64,000 nt of DNA. Origin: Pandoraea commovens (GTDB taxonomy: Bacteria; Pseudomonadota; Gammaproteobacteria; Burkholderiales; Burkholderiaceae). The position numbers and the translations under genes are program-made. Shown piece after piece: positions 9,676 to 17,789 of this stretch. A model generated the notes under the pieces. It was not told the origin of the DNA and did not search any database. It saw only the letters and a list, made by a program, of their open reading frames with translations. The stretch spans positions 1,240,001 to 1,304,000 of the forward strand of contig NZ_CABPSA010000001.1 in the NCBI RefSeq assembly GCF_902459615.1. Reading direction: 5' to 3'. Positions within the stretch are counted from its first letter, which is position 1, and every line of letters begins with the position of its first letter.

Positions 9676-11793
9676 ATGCTACGATTCAACTCAAATCCCC
9701 TGCTGCCAACCGCTATGCCGAATTCGATACCCGCCGAGATGCCGTCCCGTCTGCCCGCGACCGCTGCAGGCGTGGCGCGAGCGCCCACGGTCCCCGCGAT
9801 GCGAAAGCCGGTGATCTGGGCCGTCGGCATCAGCAAGCTTGGCGAGCTGTATCGCGATATCGTGCCGGACTACGCTGCGCAGGCCGACGTTCACATCGTC
9901 GACAAGGGGTACGAAGCCGTGATCGAAGCGCTGGAGCGCTTGCCCGCCGGGAGCGTCGACGGCATCGTCGCGGCCGGATCGAACGGCGACTTTCTGCGCG
10001 AACGGCTTGCGTTGCCTGTGGTGCTGGTCAAAGTCACCGGCTCGGACGTCATGCACGCACTGGCCCGCGCGCGACGCGCCCTGCCCGCGTCGTCTCCCGA
10101 CTCGCGCATCGCGCTCGTGTCCTACGCACGCCCCGCAGCCGAGTTCGAGCGCTTCAAGAGCGCCTTTCACCTCGACATCTCTCAGCACACTTATGTCGAC
10201 GCCCAGAACGCCGAAGACCTCGTGCACCGGTTGCGCGACGACGGCATGGCAGTCATCGTTGGGCCGGGTCTCGTCACGCAACTGACGGAGCGCGCCGGCC
10301 TCACGGGCATCTTTCTCTACTCGCAGGATTCGGTGCGCGCAGCGTTCGACACGGCACTGGAGGTGGCGCGTCTCGGGCGCATCGAAGCGCAACGGCGCGA
10401 ACGTCTCGATACGGTGTTGCGGCATCTGCACGAAGGCGTGGCCGCCGTCGATCTGAACGGACGCATCGAAGCGATCAACGCGTCGATGGCCGGGATTCTC
10501 GGCGTCACGGTGGCGGATGCCGTCGGGCGAACGCTCGACGCTATCGCGCCAGCGCTCGACATCGCCCGCACACTGGAGAGCGCGAGCGCCGAGTTGGAAG
10601 CGATCGTCTCGATGGCGGGCAAGACGTGGGTGATCAACCGCATTCCCTTGCTGGATCAAGGCACGCTCACGGGTGCGCTCGTGACGTGTCAGGACTCGCA
10701 GTCGTTCGCCCGTGTGGATCGTTCGTTGCGCTCACGGCATCGTCCGCGGCATCTCGTGGCGCGCTACCGGCTCGACGATCTGATCGGCGATTCGGCGGCA
10801 ATGACGCAAGTCCGCGCACTCGCGCGCCGATATGCGCAGACCGACTCGACGGTACTCGTGCATGGCGAGAGCGGCACGGGCAAGGAATTGCTCGCACAGG
10901 GGATTCACAACGCGAGCCGCCGCCGTGACTATCCGTTCGTCGCCATCAATTGCGCGGCTTTTCCGGAGACGCTGCTCGAGAGCGAGTTGTTCGGGTATGA
11001 AGATGGCGCGTTCTCGGGTGCGCGACGCGGTGGCAAGGCCGGTTTGTTCGAAACAGCGCACAACGGCACGATCTTTCTCGATGAAATCGGCGAGATGCCG
11101 ATGCCGCTGCAAACTCGGCTGCTGCGCGTGTTGCAGGAGCGCGAAGTCCTGCGCCTTGGCGCGAACGAACCGGTGCCGTGCGACGTGCGCGTGGTCGCCG
11201 CCACGCACCGCGATCTTCGTCAGCAAGTCGCGGCCGGATTGTTTCGCGAAGACCTTTACTACCGTCTGAACATCCTGCGCATGGTGCTGCCCGCGTTGCG
11301 CGAACGCATGGACGACCTGCCGCGCCTCACGCCGTTGTTCCTGGAACGTGCGCTAGCCCGTGCGGGTGCGCGCATGAGCGTCGATGCCTTGCAGGCGTCG
11401 CTATTGCCGCTGCTTGCGAGCTATCGCTGGCCGGGGAACGTTCGGGAGCTGGAGAATTTGCTGGAGCGCATCGCGGTCGTCTGCGCCGATGTGGTCGATG
11501 CCCGCGAAATCAGCCGTGCGCGATTGATCGAGATTGCCCCGGAACTTGGCACGACGCCGTCACCGCCCGCGTTCGACGTTTCAAAAACGAACGGTGGCCG
11601 GATAAAAGATGTGACGAGTGTTGCAACCGTCGATGCACCCGACGCCCCCATGACCGGACGCGAGCGCCGTGCCGCCGAGGAGCTGGCACGCATTCACTCG
11701 ACGCTGGCCGCATGCGGCGGCGATCGCAATGCCGCGTGCGAAGCACTCGGCATCAGCCGCTCGACGCTCTGGCGCAAACTTCGCGCCGGGTAA
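9676..11793 (+). CDS. prpR: propionate operon activator PrpR (sigma-54 dependent)
   Basis: Enhancer-binding activator with an N-terminal PrpR_N sensor (begins around KPVIWAVGISKL), a PAS-like segment (about residues 245-330), an AAA+ domain and a Fis-type helix-turn-helix. Walker A is GESGTGKE (about residue 396), Walker B is FLDEIGEMP (about residue 466), and the C-terminal HTH includes NAACEALGISRSTLWRKL. The sigma-54 contact loop reads GAFSGA instead of GAFTGA, a conservative change. In Salmonella PrpR responds to 2-methylcitrate. The start is uncertain: ATGs at 9601, 9676, 9715 and 9799 are in frame and none has a clear ribosome site; 9601 was rejected because it would place the operator dyad inside the gene. 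Divergent from prpB. Confidence 0.93.
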   Translation: MLRFNSNPLLPTAMPNSIPAEMPSRLPATAAGVARAPTVPAMRKPVIWAVGISKLGELYRDIVPDYAAQADVHIVDKGYEAVIEALERLPAGSVDGIVAAGSNGDFLRERLALPVVLVKVTGSDVMHALARARRALPASSPDSRIALVSYARPAAEFERFKSAFHLDISQHTYVDAQNAEDLVHRLRDDGMAVIVGPGLVTQLTERAGLTGIFLYSQDSVRAAFDTALEVARLGRIEAQRRERLDTVLRHLHEGVAAVDLNGRIEAINASMAGILGVTVADAVGRTLDAIAPALDIARTLESASAELEAIVSMAGKTWVINRIPLLDQGTLTGALVTCQDSQSFARVDRSLRSRHRPRHLVARYRLDDLIGDSAAMTQVRALARRYAQTDSTVLVHGESGTGKELLAQGIHNASRRRDYPFVAINCAAFPETLLESELFGYEDGAFSGARRGGKAGLFETAHNGTIFLDEIGEMPMPLQTRLLRVLQEREVLRLGANEPVPCDVRVVAATHRDLRQQVAAGLFREDLYYRLNILRMVLPALRERMDDLPRLTPLFLERALARAGARMSVDALQASLLPLLASYRWPGNVRELENLLERIAVVCADVVDAREISRARLIEIAPELGTTPSPPAFDVSKTNGGRIKDVTSVATVDAPDAPMTGRERRAAEELARIHSTLAACGGDRNAACEALGISRSTLWRKLRAG

Positions 11794-11844
11794 CGGGCAT
11801 CGGGCATCGGCGATGCCCCCGGCGCGAACACTTCAGTGCTGAGC

Positions 11845-12006
11845 TCAGTGCTGATGACGGATACGGTCCCACATCTCGTGCCAGTCCAGACGCTTGTGCG
11901 CGGCAGGCTCATCGTGATGCGTGACCCAGAAGTGGTCGACCAGCATGCCGATGGCGAAGCCGACGAGCAGCGCTACCAGCATCATCGAGACATTGATCAT
12001 GGACAT
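11845..12006 (-). CDS. small single-helix membrane protein (53 aa)
   Basis: A 53-codon frame with an ATG preceded by GGGAGG at good spacing (plus-strand 12010-12015). The product begins MSMINVSMMLVALLVGF, a single hydrophobic helix of about 20 residues containing a GxxxG-like pattern (GFAIGM), followed by a polar, His-rich tail (DHFWVTHHDEPA). Such short proteins are often subunits or regulators of membrane complexes, but I do not recognise the family and no partner is adjacent: prpR is convergent on the left and metQ lies upstream on the same strand beyond a terminator. Codon use and the ribosome site support it being real. Confidence 0.65.
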   Translation of the reverse strand: MSMINVSMMLVALLVGFAIGMLVDHFWVTHHDEPAAHKRLDWHEMWDRIRHQH

Positions 12007-12092
12007 GGCGGCCTCCCGTCGAAAGGAATCACGCTTCCATTCTAGTCAAACGCCACCATGCCAGCGATGCAAAATCTCAGGCTTGCGGACGT

Positions 12093-12122
12093 AAAAAAAC
12101 CGGGGTCGAAACCCCGGTTTTT
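12093..12122 (-). terminator. Rho-independent terminator after metQ-like gene
   Basis: Stem CCGGGGT / ACCCCGG (12100-12106 with 12111-12117), loop CGAA, extended by A/T pairs. Read on the minus strand it ends in a run of seven T, so it terminates the binding-protein gene ending at 12184. Confidence 0.85.
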
Positions 12123-12183
12123 CATTTGACGCGAGCCGCTACCAAGCGATGCGCAAGATGCGCATCCCACGGCATTTCAATGC

Positions 12184-12984
12184 TTACCACGTCGCAATCA
12201 GTGCGCCCTTGAATTGCGTGTCGATGAATTGCTTCACTTCGTCCGACTGGTAGGCGTCGACCAGTTGCTTGACCCACGGCTTGTTCAGGTCTTGCGTGCG
12301 CACGGCGATCAGGTTGGCGTACGGGCCCTTCAGGTCTTCGATAGCGATGGCATCACGCTTGGGCACCAGTCCGGCCTGTGCGGCGAAGTTCGTGTTGATC
12401 GACGCAGCGTCCAGATCCGGCAACGCGCGCGGCAGTTGTGCGGCTTCCAGTTCGCGGATCTTGAACTTCTTCGGGTTCTCGATATCGAGCGGCGTGATGT
12501 TCTTGCCATCCAGCCCCGGCTTCACCTTGATCAGACCTTCCTTGGCGAGCAAACGCAGCGCGCGGCTACCGTTCGACGGATCGTTCTGGATACCGATTTG
12601 CGCGCCGTTCGGCAGATCCTTGAGCGACTTGTACTTCTTCGAATAGAAGCCCAGCGGCGAAACGTAGGTGAGGCCAGCCGTCGTGATCTTGTAGCCACGA
12701 TCCTTGACCTGACTATCGAGGAACGGCTTGTGCTGGAAGCCGTTGGCGTCCAGGTCGCCAGCGTCGAGCGCGGCGTTCGGCTGTGCATAGTCACTGAATT
12801 CGACGATCTTGATGAACAGGCCACGCTTTTCGGCCACCTTTTTCACCACTTCGAAGATCTGCGCGTCCGAGCCGGCCATCGTGCCGACCTTGAGGGGCTT
12901 GTCGGCCGTCTGGGCCGAGGCGCCGAGAGAGGCCAGCGCAAACGTTGCGCCGAGGAACGCATTGATCAGTTGACGGGACAGCAT
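12184..12984 (-). CDS. MetQ/NlpA-family substrate-binding protein
   Basis: Periplasmic binding protein of the NlpA/MetQ family, 266 residues, expected to bind methionine or a related amino acid for an ABC importer. The start MLSRQLIN follows AAGGAG. A signal peptide of about 24 residues ends at ASA-Q; there is no lipobox Cys, so unlike E. coli MetQ it is probably a soluble periplasmic protein. Family stretches include GFQHKPFLD and GIQNDPSNGSRAL. No metN (ATPase) or metI (permease) gene is adjacent, so it is an orphan that must share a transporter encoded elsewhere. The 457 bases upstream hold no gene I can support. Confidence 0.92.
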   Translation of the reverse strand: MLSRQLINAFLGATFALASLGASAQTADKPLKVGTMAGSDAQIFEVVKKVAEKRGLFIKIVEFSDYAQPNAALDAGDLDANGFQHKPFLDSQVKDRGYKITTAGLTYVSPLGFYSKKYKSLKDLPNGAQIGIQNDPSNGSRALRLLAKEGLIKVKPGLDGKNITPLDIENPKKFKIRELEAAQLPRALPDLDAASINTNFAAQAGLVPKRDAIAIEDLKGPYANLIAVRTQDLNKPWVKQLVDAYQSDEVKQFIDTQFKGALIATW

Positions 12985-13217
12985 GTGCGAATTCTCCTTG
13001 TGCTTATGTGATCCGACGCCTGTTGGGCATCTGTGCGAGGGGGAGCGGGCCTGTTGAGCCCGCAACGGTCACGCGCGACGTAGGCATACCAGCCATATAG
13101 CTGCATGGCCATGTCGGGCGACCCAGACCCCGGATGCTGCCACAACTGCGGGTTTACACGAAATACATAATCGGCATTTCGATATCCCCCCGAGCGCATC
13201 GATAGACGGCGTCCATC

Positions 13218-13251
13218 AAAAAAAACGCCCCCTCGGATCACCGAAGGGGCG
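13218..13251 (-). terminator. Rho-independent terminator
   Basis: Near-perfect 11-base stem (13226-13236 with 13241-13251, one mismatch), loop ATCA, followed on the minus strand by eight T. It lies downstream of the glycine-rich gene and upstream of the binding-protein gene, separating the two transcripts. Confidence 0.85.
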
Positions 13252-13392
13252 CTTCGCCGGGAGAACAGCCTGATCACGGGCCGGGGGGGTGGCACGGCTG
13301 GCGGCAATGCCGTCAGCCGGTCGCGTCAGGAACCGACGAACAACCTGCGAGACTCGCTACACCATCAAGACCAACCGATGCGAGGGCCAGTG

Positions 13393-13422
13393 CCTGCACG
13401 CGCTGTGCCGAACGCGTGCAGG
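13393..13422. repeat. 10-base perfect inverted repeat after glycine-rich gene
   Basis: CCTGCACGCG (13393-13402) pairs perfectly with CGCGTGCAGG (13413-13422). It begins 19 bases beyond the stop codon of the glycine-rich gene. There is no T-run, so it may protect the mRNA 3' end rather than terminate. Confidence 0.6.
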
Positions 13423-13441
13423 CCCCACACCCACCACTAGC

Positions 13442-14065
13442 TCAGGGACACGGCTCCTCGCCAGCCTGGCCGTTCATCGCGCATCCGCCGCCACCACCGA
13501 AGCCGCTGGGGCCACCGAATGCTGCCAATCCGCCTCCGCCTGCAGCGCCACCGATGCCAAGGCCGCCTGGACCACTGGCGCCACCGCCGCCGCTGCTTGC
13601 GCCAACACCACCACCACCGCCAGTGCCGCCGCCGCCGCCGGTGCCACCACCGCCACCACCACCACCGCCGCCGCCACCACCGCCACCACCACCACCACCA
13701 CCACCACCACCACCACCACCACCACCACCACCACCACCACCACCACCACCACCGCCGCCACCACCACCGCCACCACCGCCGCCGCCACCACCGCCGCCGC
13801 CACCGCCGCCGCCGCCGCCACTGTGGCCACCGCAGCCGCAACCGCCAGCGCCGCCGATACCGATGCCGACGCCGGTCCCGCCAGGGCCGCCAGGGCCGCC
13901 GAATGCGCCCAACCCGCCAAGGCCGCCCGCACCGCCAAAGCCGATGCCACCGCCTCCTCCACGTCCACCGCCACCACCACCGGCGGCGTATGACGCATTG
14001 ATCGAAATGCCGCAGAGCATCGCTGCTGCTGCCGCCCCTACCAGAGTCGCCTTGAACCTGTTCAT
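13442..14065 (-). CDS. exported polyglycine protein
   Basis: A 207-residue protein with a signal peptide (start MNRFKATLVGAAAAAML, cleavage near SYA-A) preceded by a GGGAGGGG ribosome site. The mature part is almost entirely glycine: blocks such as GGAGGLGGLGAFGGPGG, then 59 uninterrupted Gly residues, then GGGGA/GGIGG blocks and a C-terminal Cys (GEEPCP). Two further Cys pairs occur (GGCGCGG and GGGGGCAM). No enzyme domain is present. The composition suggests an extracellular structural or surface polymer, loosely like glycine-rich wall or adhesive proteins; function unknown. The opposite strand also reads as open polyproline frames, but the start, signal peptide and ribosome site favour the minus strand. 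Confidence 0.75.
   Translation of the reverse strand: MNRFKATLVGAAAAAMLCGISINASYAAGGGGGGRGGGGGIGFGGAGGLGGLGAFGGPGGPGGTGVGIGIGGAGGCGCGGHSGGGGGGGGGGGGGGGGGGGGGGGGGGGGGGGGGGGGGGGGGGGGGGGGGGGGGGGGGGGTGGGGGTGGGGGVGASSGGGGASGPGGLGIGGAAGGGGLAAFGGPSGFGGGGGCAMNGQAGEEPCP
13643..13819. repeat. (CCA/CCG)n triplet repeat encoding 59 Gly
   Basis: 177 bases built only of CCA and CCG triplets (GGT/GGC glycine codons on the minus strand). Bases 13683-13751 are 23 perfect CCA copies in a row. Such a microsatellite can gain or lose whole codons by slippage without shifting the frame. Confidence 0.95.
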
Positions 14066-14483
14066 GGTCCCCTCCCCGCGCACGCGCACACACTCACTTC
14101 GGAACACGCCGGACCCCGCCAGAAGGTCCAGCGTTACGACGAGAGCGCGTCAGCAGAAATCGCGGGCAATAGCGGGCCCGCCCGTGCTTAACAGCACAGG
14201 AGTCCCTTGCCAACAGCCTGCGGAGAATCCGGGTTGGCGCTTCGCCATACACGATTCACATACGCGAATTCCGTGCCAGCGGATTCAACCCATTGATTTA
14301 AAAGAAATTAATAACTCAACTTATGAGACATCGATACGTCCCCTGCCGAAAACGTATCGTTCGTGAAACGCTTACAACGCAATGCAACGGCATTCGGCGC
14401 TCAACCTGACGGACGATGCCCTCATGAAGCCTGGCTGAAAGACAGATGAGTGGTGCGTGAGGCGCATGAAACACAGGGAAGGT
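14066..14483. other. intergenic region, AT-rich promoter zone
   Basis: 418 bases with no gene I can support. Bases 14285-14345 are clearly AT-richer than the surroundings and probably hold the promoter of the glycine-rich gene on the minus strand, which would imply a long leader of more than 200 bases. Confidence 0.4.
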
Positions 14484-15431
14484 TCATGCACGCATGCGTT
14501 CGCGTGCCTCGCGCAACAAGGCCTGCGGCGGCTTGCCCAGCGTACGGACGAAAGCACGGCGCATACGCTCCTCGTCGCCGAAACCCGTCACGATTGCGAC
14601 CCGCGCAATCGACGCCTCGCCCGCTTCGAGCAACGCCTGCGCCGCTTCAAGCCGCAATTTCTCGATGGCCTTGGCCGGTGTCAGTCCGGTCTGCAACGTG
14701 AATTCACGACTGAAATGGCGAGCGCTCCAGTGCACCTGTGCCGCAAGTTGCTCGACCGATAACGGCTCTCGCAAATGCTCGCGCGCGTATGCGAGCGCTG
14801 CGCGCACCCGGTCGGAGCTGGGTTCGAGCGTGGACAGCGTTGAGAACTGCGACTGACCACCGGTGCGCCGGTAGTGCACCACCAGCAGGCGAGATGTATC
14901 GCGCGCGACATCGCTGCCGTAATCGGCTTCGACCAGCGCCAGCGCCAGATCGATACCGGCCGTCATGCCCGCCGACGTCCATATCGACCCGTCGTTGACG
15001 TAGATCCGGTCGTCTTCGACGATCACGTCCGGGTGTTGTTGCTGTAACGCCGTCGCCTGCCCCCAATGCGTCGTGGCGCGCCGTCCGTTCAGCAACCCGG
15101 CGTCGGCCAGAACAAACGCCCCCGAGCAGATGCTCCCGATGCGTCGCACCTTCGGCGCGAGCCGCCGCAAAGCCTCGACCAGATCCGGCTCTGTCGGCAC
15201 CACGTACGTGGCGCCCGCCACCAACACCGTGTCGTAACGATGCCTGCCCATCGGCTCCGTGGCCACCGCAATCCCGGCAGAGTCCCGCACCAGTCCGCCT
15301 TCGACCGAGAGCGTCTGCACTTCGTACAGCGGCTCGTCGCGCCCAAAGTTCGCCATCTCGAATGCCGACATCGAGGCCAGCGACATCATCTGAAAGTCGG
15401 GATAGACCACCAACGCAATTCGTTTCGTCAT
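14484..15431 (-). CDS. GlxA-type AraC regulator (DJ-1/PfpI + HTH)
   Basis: A 315-residue transcription factor with an N-terminal DJ-1/PfpI (class I amidotransferase-like) domain, starting MTKRIALVVYPDFQ, and two C-terminal AraC-type helix-turn-helix motifs (HWSARHFSREFTLQTGLTPA and the following IARVAIVTGFGDEERMRRAF). The nucleophile elbow reads IGSICSGAFVLADAGLL, keeping the Cys of the fold, although regulators of this group act as ligand sensors and not enzymes. The start was set at the ATG giving a complete first beta strand. It is divergent from the SDR gene at 15660, its most likely target, and palindromes lie between them. Confidence 0.92.
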   Translation of the reverse strand: MTKRIALVVYPDFQMMSLASMSAFEMANFGRDEPLYEVQTLSVEGGLVRDSAGIAVATEPMGRHRYDTVLVAGATYVVPTEPDLVEALRRLAPKVRRIGSICSGAFVLADAGLLNGRRATTHWGQATALQQQHPDVIVEDDRIYVNDGSIWTSAGMTAGIDLALALVEADYGSDVARDTSRLLVVHYRRTGGQSQFSTLSTLEPSSDRVRAALAYAREHLREPLSVEQLAAQVHWSARHFSREFTLQTGLTPAKAIEKLRLEAAQALLEAGEASIARVAIVTGFGDEERMRRAFVRTLGKPPQALLREARERMRA

Positions 15432-15553
15432 GACGCAAAGGGCCGCTAAGGCTAAGGACGGGAGGTTCCGGAACAACGCAATGGGAGGACACGCCGCGAC
15501 ACCAACAGCCACCGCATGACCGATGCGTCGATTGTAGTTGGCATGCTGGACGG

Positions 15554-15603
15554 GTGTCGGACACGCTTGTCCTAAAAAGTGGTTTTCATGTCATTTGAGA
15601 CAT
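15554..15603. promoter_or_regulatory. candidate operator palindromes between regulator and SDR
   Basis: Two TGTC/GACA dyads: GTGTC-G-GACAC (15554-15564, perfect) and ATGTC-N6-GACAT (15588-15603). They lie in the divergent region between the GlxA-type regulator and the SDR gene. Regulators of the DJ-1/AraC group often recognise TGTC-type half-sites, but assignment here is positional inference. Confidence 0.45.
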
Positions 15604-15659
15604 TGCGATGACCGACCACACTGGACGTCATGGACCCAACAACCGGAACCGTAACAACC

Positions 15660-16487
15660 ATGAACGCATCCACTCAAACCCATCAGCCGGGCACCGCACT
15701 GATTACCGGCGCCTCCTCCGGCATCGGCGCAATTTACGCCGACCGCCTCGCCCGTCGCGGCCACGACCTCATTCTGGTCGCCCGCAACACGGCGCGTCTG
15801 CTCGAAGCGGCCCAGCGCCTTCACGTCGAGACAGGCCGTCGGGTCGATATCCTGAGCGCGGATCTCTCCACGCGTGAAGGGCAGGCGCTCGTGGAAGCGC
15901 GTCTGCGCGAAGACACGCGCATCGACACACTCGTGAATAACGCTGGCTTCGGCGCGGTCGCACCGCTGCTGCAAGCGGACGTCGATCACCTGACCGACAT
16001 GATCGAAGTCAACGTGACCGCGCTCACGCGTCTCACCTACGCGGCCGTGCCGGGCTTCGTGGCACGCGGGCGCGGCACCGTCATCAACATCGCGTCGGTC
16101 GTCGCGATCGCACCGGAACTGCTCAACGACGTGTACGGCGGTTCGAAGGCGTTCGTGCTCGCGTTCTCACAATCGCTGCAACATCAGCTCGCCGATACGG
16201 GCGTGCACGTGCAAGCCGTGTTGCCGGGTGCCACGATCACGGAGTTCTGGAATATCGCAGGCAAGTCGCATCAGGAGTTGCCGCAGGAATGGCTGATGAC
16301 GTCCGACGATCTCGTGGACGCGGCGCTGGCCGGACTCGATCAGGGCGAAACCGTCACTATCCCGCCGTTGCAGGATGGTGACGAATGGACCGCGTACGAC
16401 ACCCTGCGTCGCAAGATGTCGCAAGGACTGAGCAACACCTCGCCGGGCAAGCGTTACGGATTGAAGGCTGTCGCCAACGCGGCCTGA
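15660..16487 (+). CDS. short-chain dehydrogenase/reductase
   Basis: Classical SDR of 275 residues. The cofactor loop TGASSGIG (about residues 17-24), the NNAG structural motif and the catalytic Tyr-x3-Lys (VYGGSKAF) with Ser in NIASVVAI are all intact, so it should be an active NAD(P)-dependent oxidoreductase. The substrate cannot be read. The ATG at 15660 is used because it puts the Rossmann strand near the N-terminus; an in-frame ATG at 15630 is equally possible, as neither has a strong ribosome site. It is divergent from the GlxA-type regulator, which probably controls it. Confidence 0.9.
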   Translation: MNASTQTHQPGTALITGASSGIGAIYADRLARRGHDLILVARNTARLLEAAQRLHVETGRRVDILSADLSTREGQALVEARLREDTRIDTLVNNAGFGAVAPLLQADVDHLTDMIEVNVTALTRLTYAAVPGFVARGRGTVINIASVVAIAPELLNDVYGGSKAFVLAFSQSLQHQLADTGVHVQAVLPGATITEFWNIAGKSHQELPQEWLMTSDDLVDAALAGLDQGETVTIPPLQDGDEWTAYDTLRRKMSQGLSNTSPGKRYGLKAVANAA

Positions 16488-16560
16488 CGCGCACGGGTGT
16501 TGAAGCCGTGCATGCGCCCCCTGCCAACCCAAGGCACGCATGCACCGGCGCAATCCGTCG

Positions 16561-17517
16561 TCAGTTTGCGTCGATCAACTCTGCCGACGATTCGCGCAGG
16601 CACGCCGCAAACAGTTGCGACGCAGGCGTTGCCGTGTCTTCACGCCAATACAGAATCGCGTCGCCCAGCGGCCCTAACGGCGGCAGCGGCAGCACGCGCA
16701 TAGTCCCGCGCTGAGCATAGCGTCGTGCGAGCGAGAGCGGCAGGATCGAGACGAACCCGCCGCCGCGCAGCAGCGACAGATTCAACGCAAGCGAACTCGA
16801 CTCGATGGCAGGACGCTGCAACGTCACCCCATGCTCGGCCAGAATCTCGGCCATCGTGGTGAAGGCGGGCGAGCCACGCATCGGTGTAATCCAACGCACG
16901 TCCTGCAAGTCTCGCCATGAGACGGCTGCCTCTGCCGCGCCCAGCGGGTGCTGGGTGCCGACGACGAACACGAACGGCTCGTGGTGCAGCGACTCGTTGC
17001 GCATCACCGCCAGATGGCCCGTCACACGATTGCGCCCGAGCGCCAGATCGAGATTGCCCTCGTCCATCATCTTGAGCAGACGGTCCAGCGTAGCCTCCAC
17101 GAACGAGAACGATGCATTGGGCGCACGTCGCGTGAACAGCTCGACCGCATGCGCGATCAGGGGCTGGGGAATCGTTACCACCGCACCGAAGCGCACATGC
17201 CCGGCCGTCCCCGTGGTCAACGCGCTCACGTCGCGACGCGCCAGTTCGATCTGCCGCAGGATTTCGCGTCCACGCTCCACGAGCACGCGTCCGATGCCAG
17301 TGAGTTCCACCGCATTGCCCACCCGCCGCACCACCGGCGCGCTCAGCGCCTCCTCGATCTCCCCGATCTGCTTGGAGATGGCGGGCTGCGTGACGTGAAA
17401 TGCCGCCGCCACGCGCGTGACCTGACGCAGTTCGCCCAGCGTCACCAGCATGCGCAGATGGCCGAGCTTCAGGCCACTGCGGAAAAAGCGCTCAATCGAG
17501 TTGTCGGTCGTTGTCAT
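16561..17517 (-). CDS. LysR-family regulator of the sugar-acid operon
   Basis: LysR-type transcription regulator, 318 residues, with the N-terminal winged helix (LRQVTRVAAAFHVTQPAISK at about residues 30-49) and a C-terminal LysR substrate-binding domain. The opening KLGHLRMLVTLGELRQ is of the GbpR-like subgroup that often controls sugar or aromatic acid genes. The start ATG at 17517 is placed by family alignment; the open frame before it carries no domain. It is divergent from the MFS-SDR-dehydratase-dehydrogenase operon across 272 bases, the standard arrangement for a LysR activator and its target. Confidence 0.93.
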   Translation of the reverse strand: MTTTDNSIERFFRSGLKLGHLRMLVTLGELRQVTRVAAAFHVTQPAISKQIGEIEEALSAPVVRRVGNAVELTGIGRVLVERGREILRQIELARRDVSALTTGTAGHVRFGAVVTIPQPLIAHAVELFTRRAPNASFSFVEATLDRLLKMMDEGNLDLALGRNRVTGHLAVMRNESLHHEPFVFVVGTQHPLGAAEAAVSWRDLQDVRWITPMRGSPAFTTMAEILAEHGVTLQRPAIESSSLALNLSLLRGGGFVSILPLSLARRYAQRGTMRVLPLPPLGPLGDAILYWREDTATPASQLFAACLRESSAELIDAN

Positions 17518-17789
17518 GACGGATGCGGAAAGCTTCTGTGGGAACGCCCAAGCCGAGATCATAACCAAACGGTAATGCCGTGTGCGCAAAGTGTGATTTG
17601 CCGTCACGCCGACCGACCCCTTACCCTTCGTACGAGCAGCATGGCCGCACAGGGTTATTCGATGCGCCGGAGCGACGATCCATCGCACATCGCCGAATCT
17701 CCTTCGCATAACCGAATGTTCTCCGGATGCGCGTCAGGCTGCCCAATAACTCGACGTGCCGCACGGCACGCACCACGGAGACAACACCC

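Larger units (their letters stand above)
12985..13441. other. intergenic region, no gene seen
   Basis: The 457 bases between the binding protein and the glycine-rich gene contain two minus-strand hairpins (13218-13251 and 13393-13422) and an A/T-richer patch near 13160-13220 that may hold the promoter of the binding-protein gene. I searched for a riboswitch-like fold and could not defend one. Confidence 0.5.

Noticed and set aside
12985-13217. SAM-type riboswitch upstream of the MetQ-like gene
   Set aside because: I could not find a defensible conserved core or pseudoknot; only the upstream gene's terminator is clear.
13416-14366. Long plus-strand frame encoding a polyproline protein opposite the glycine-rich gene
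   Set aside because: It is the reverse complement of the GGT/GGC repeat, and has no signal peptide or ribosome site, whereas the minus strand has both.
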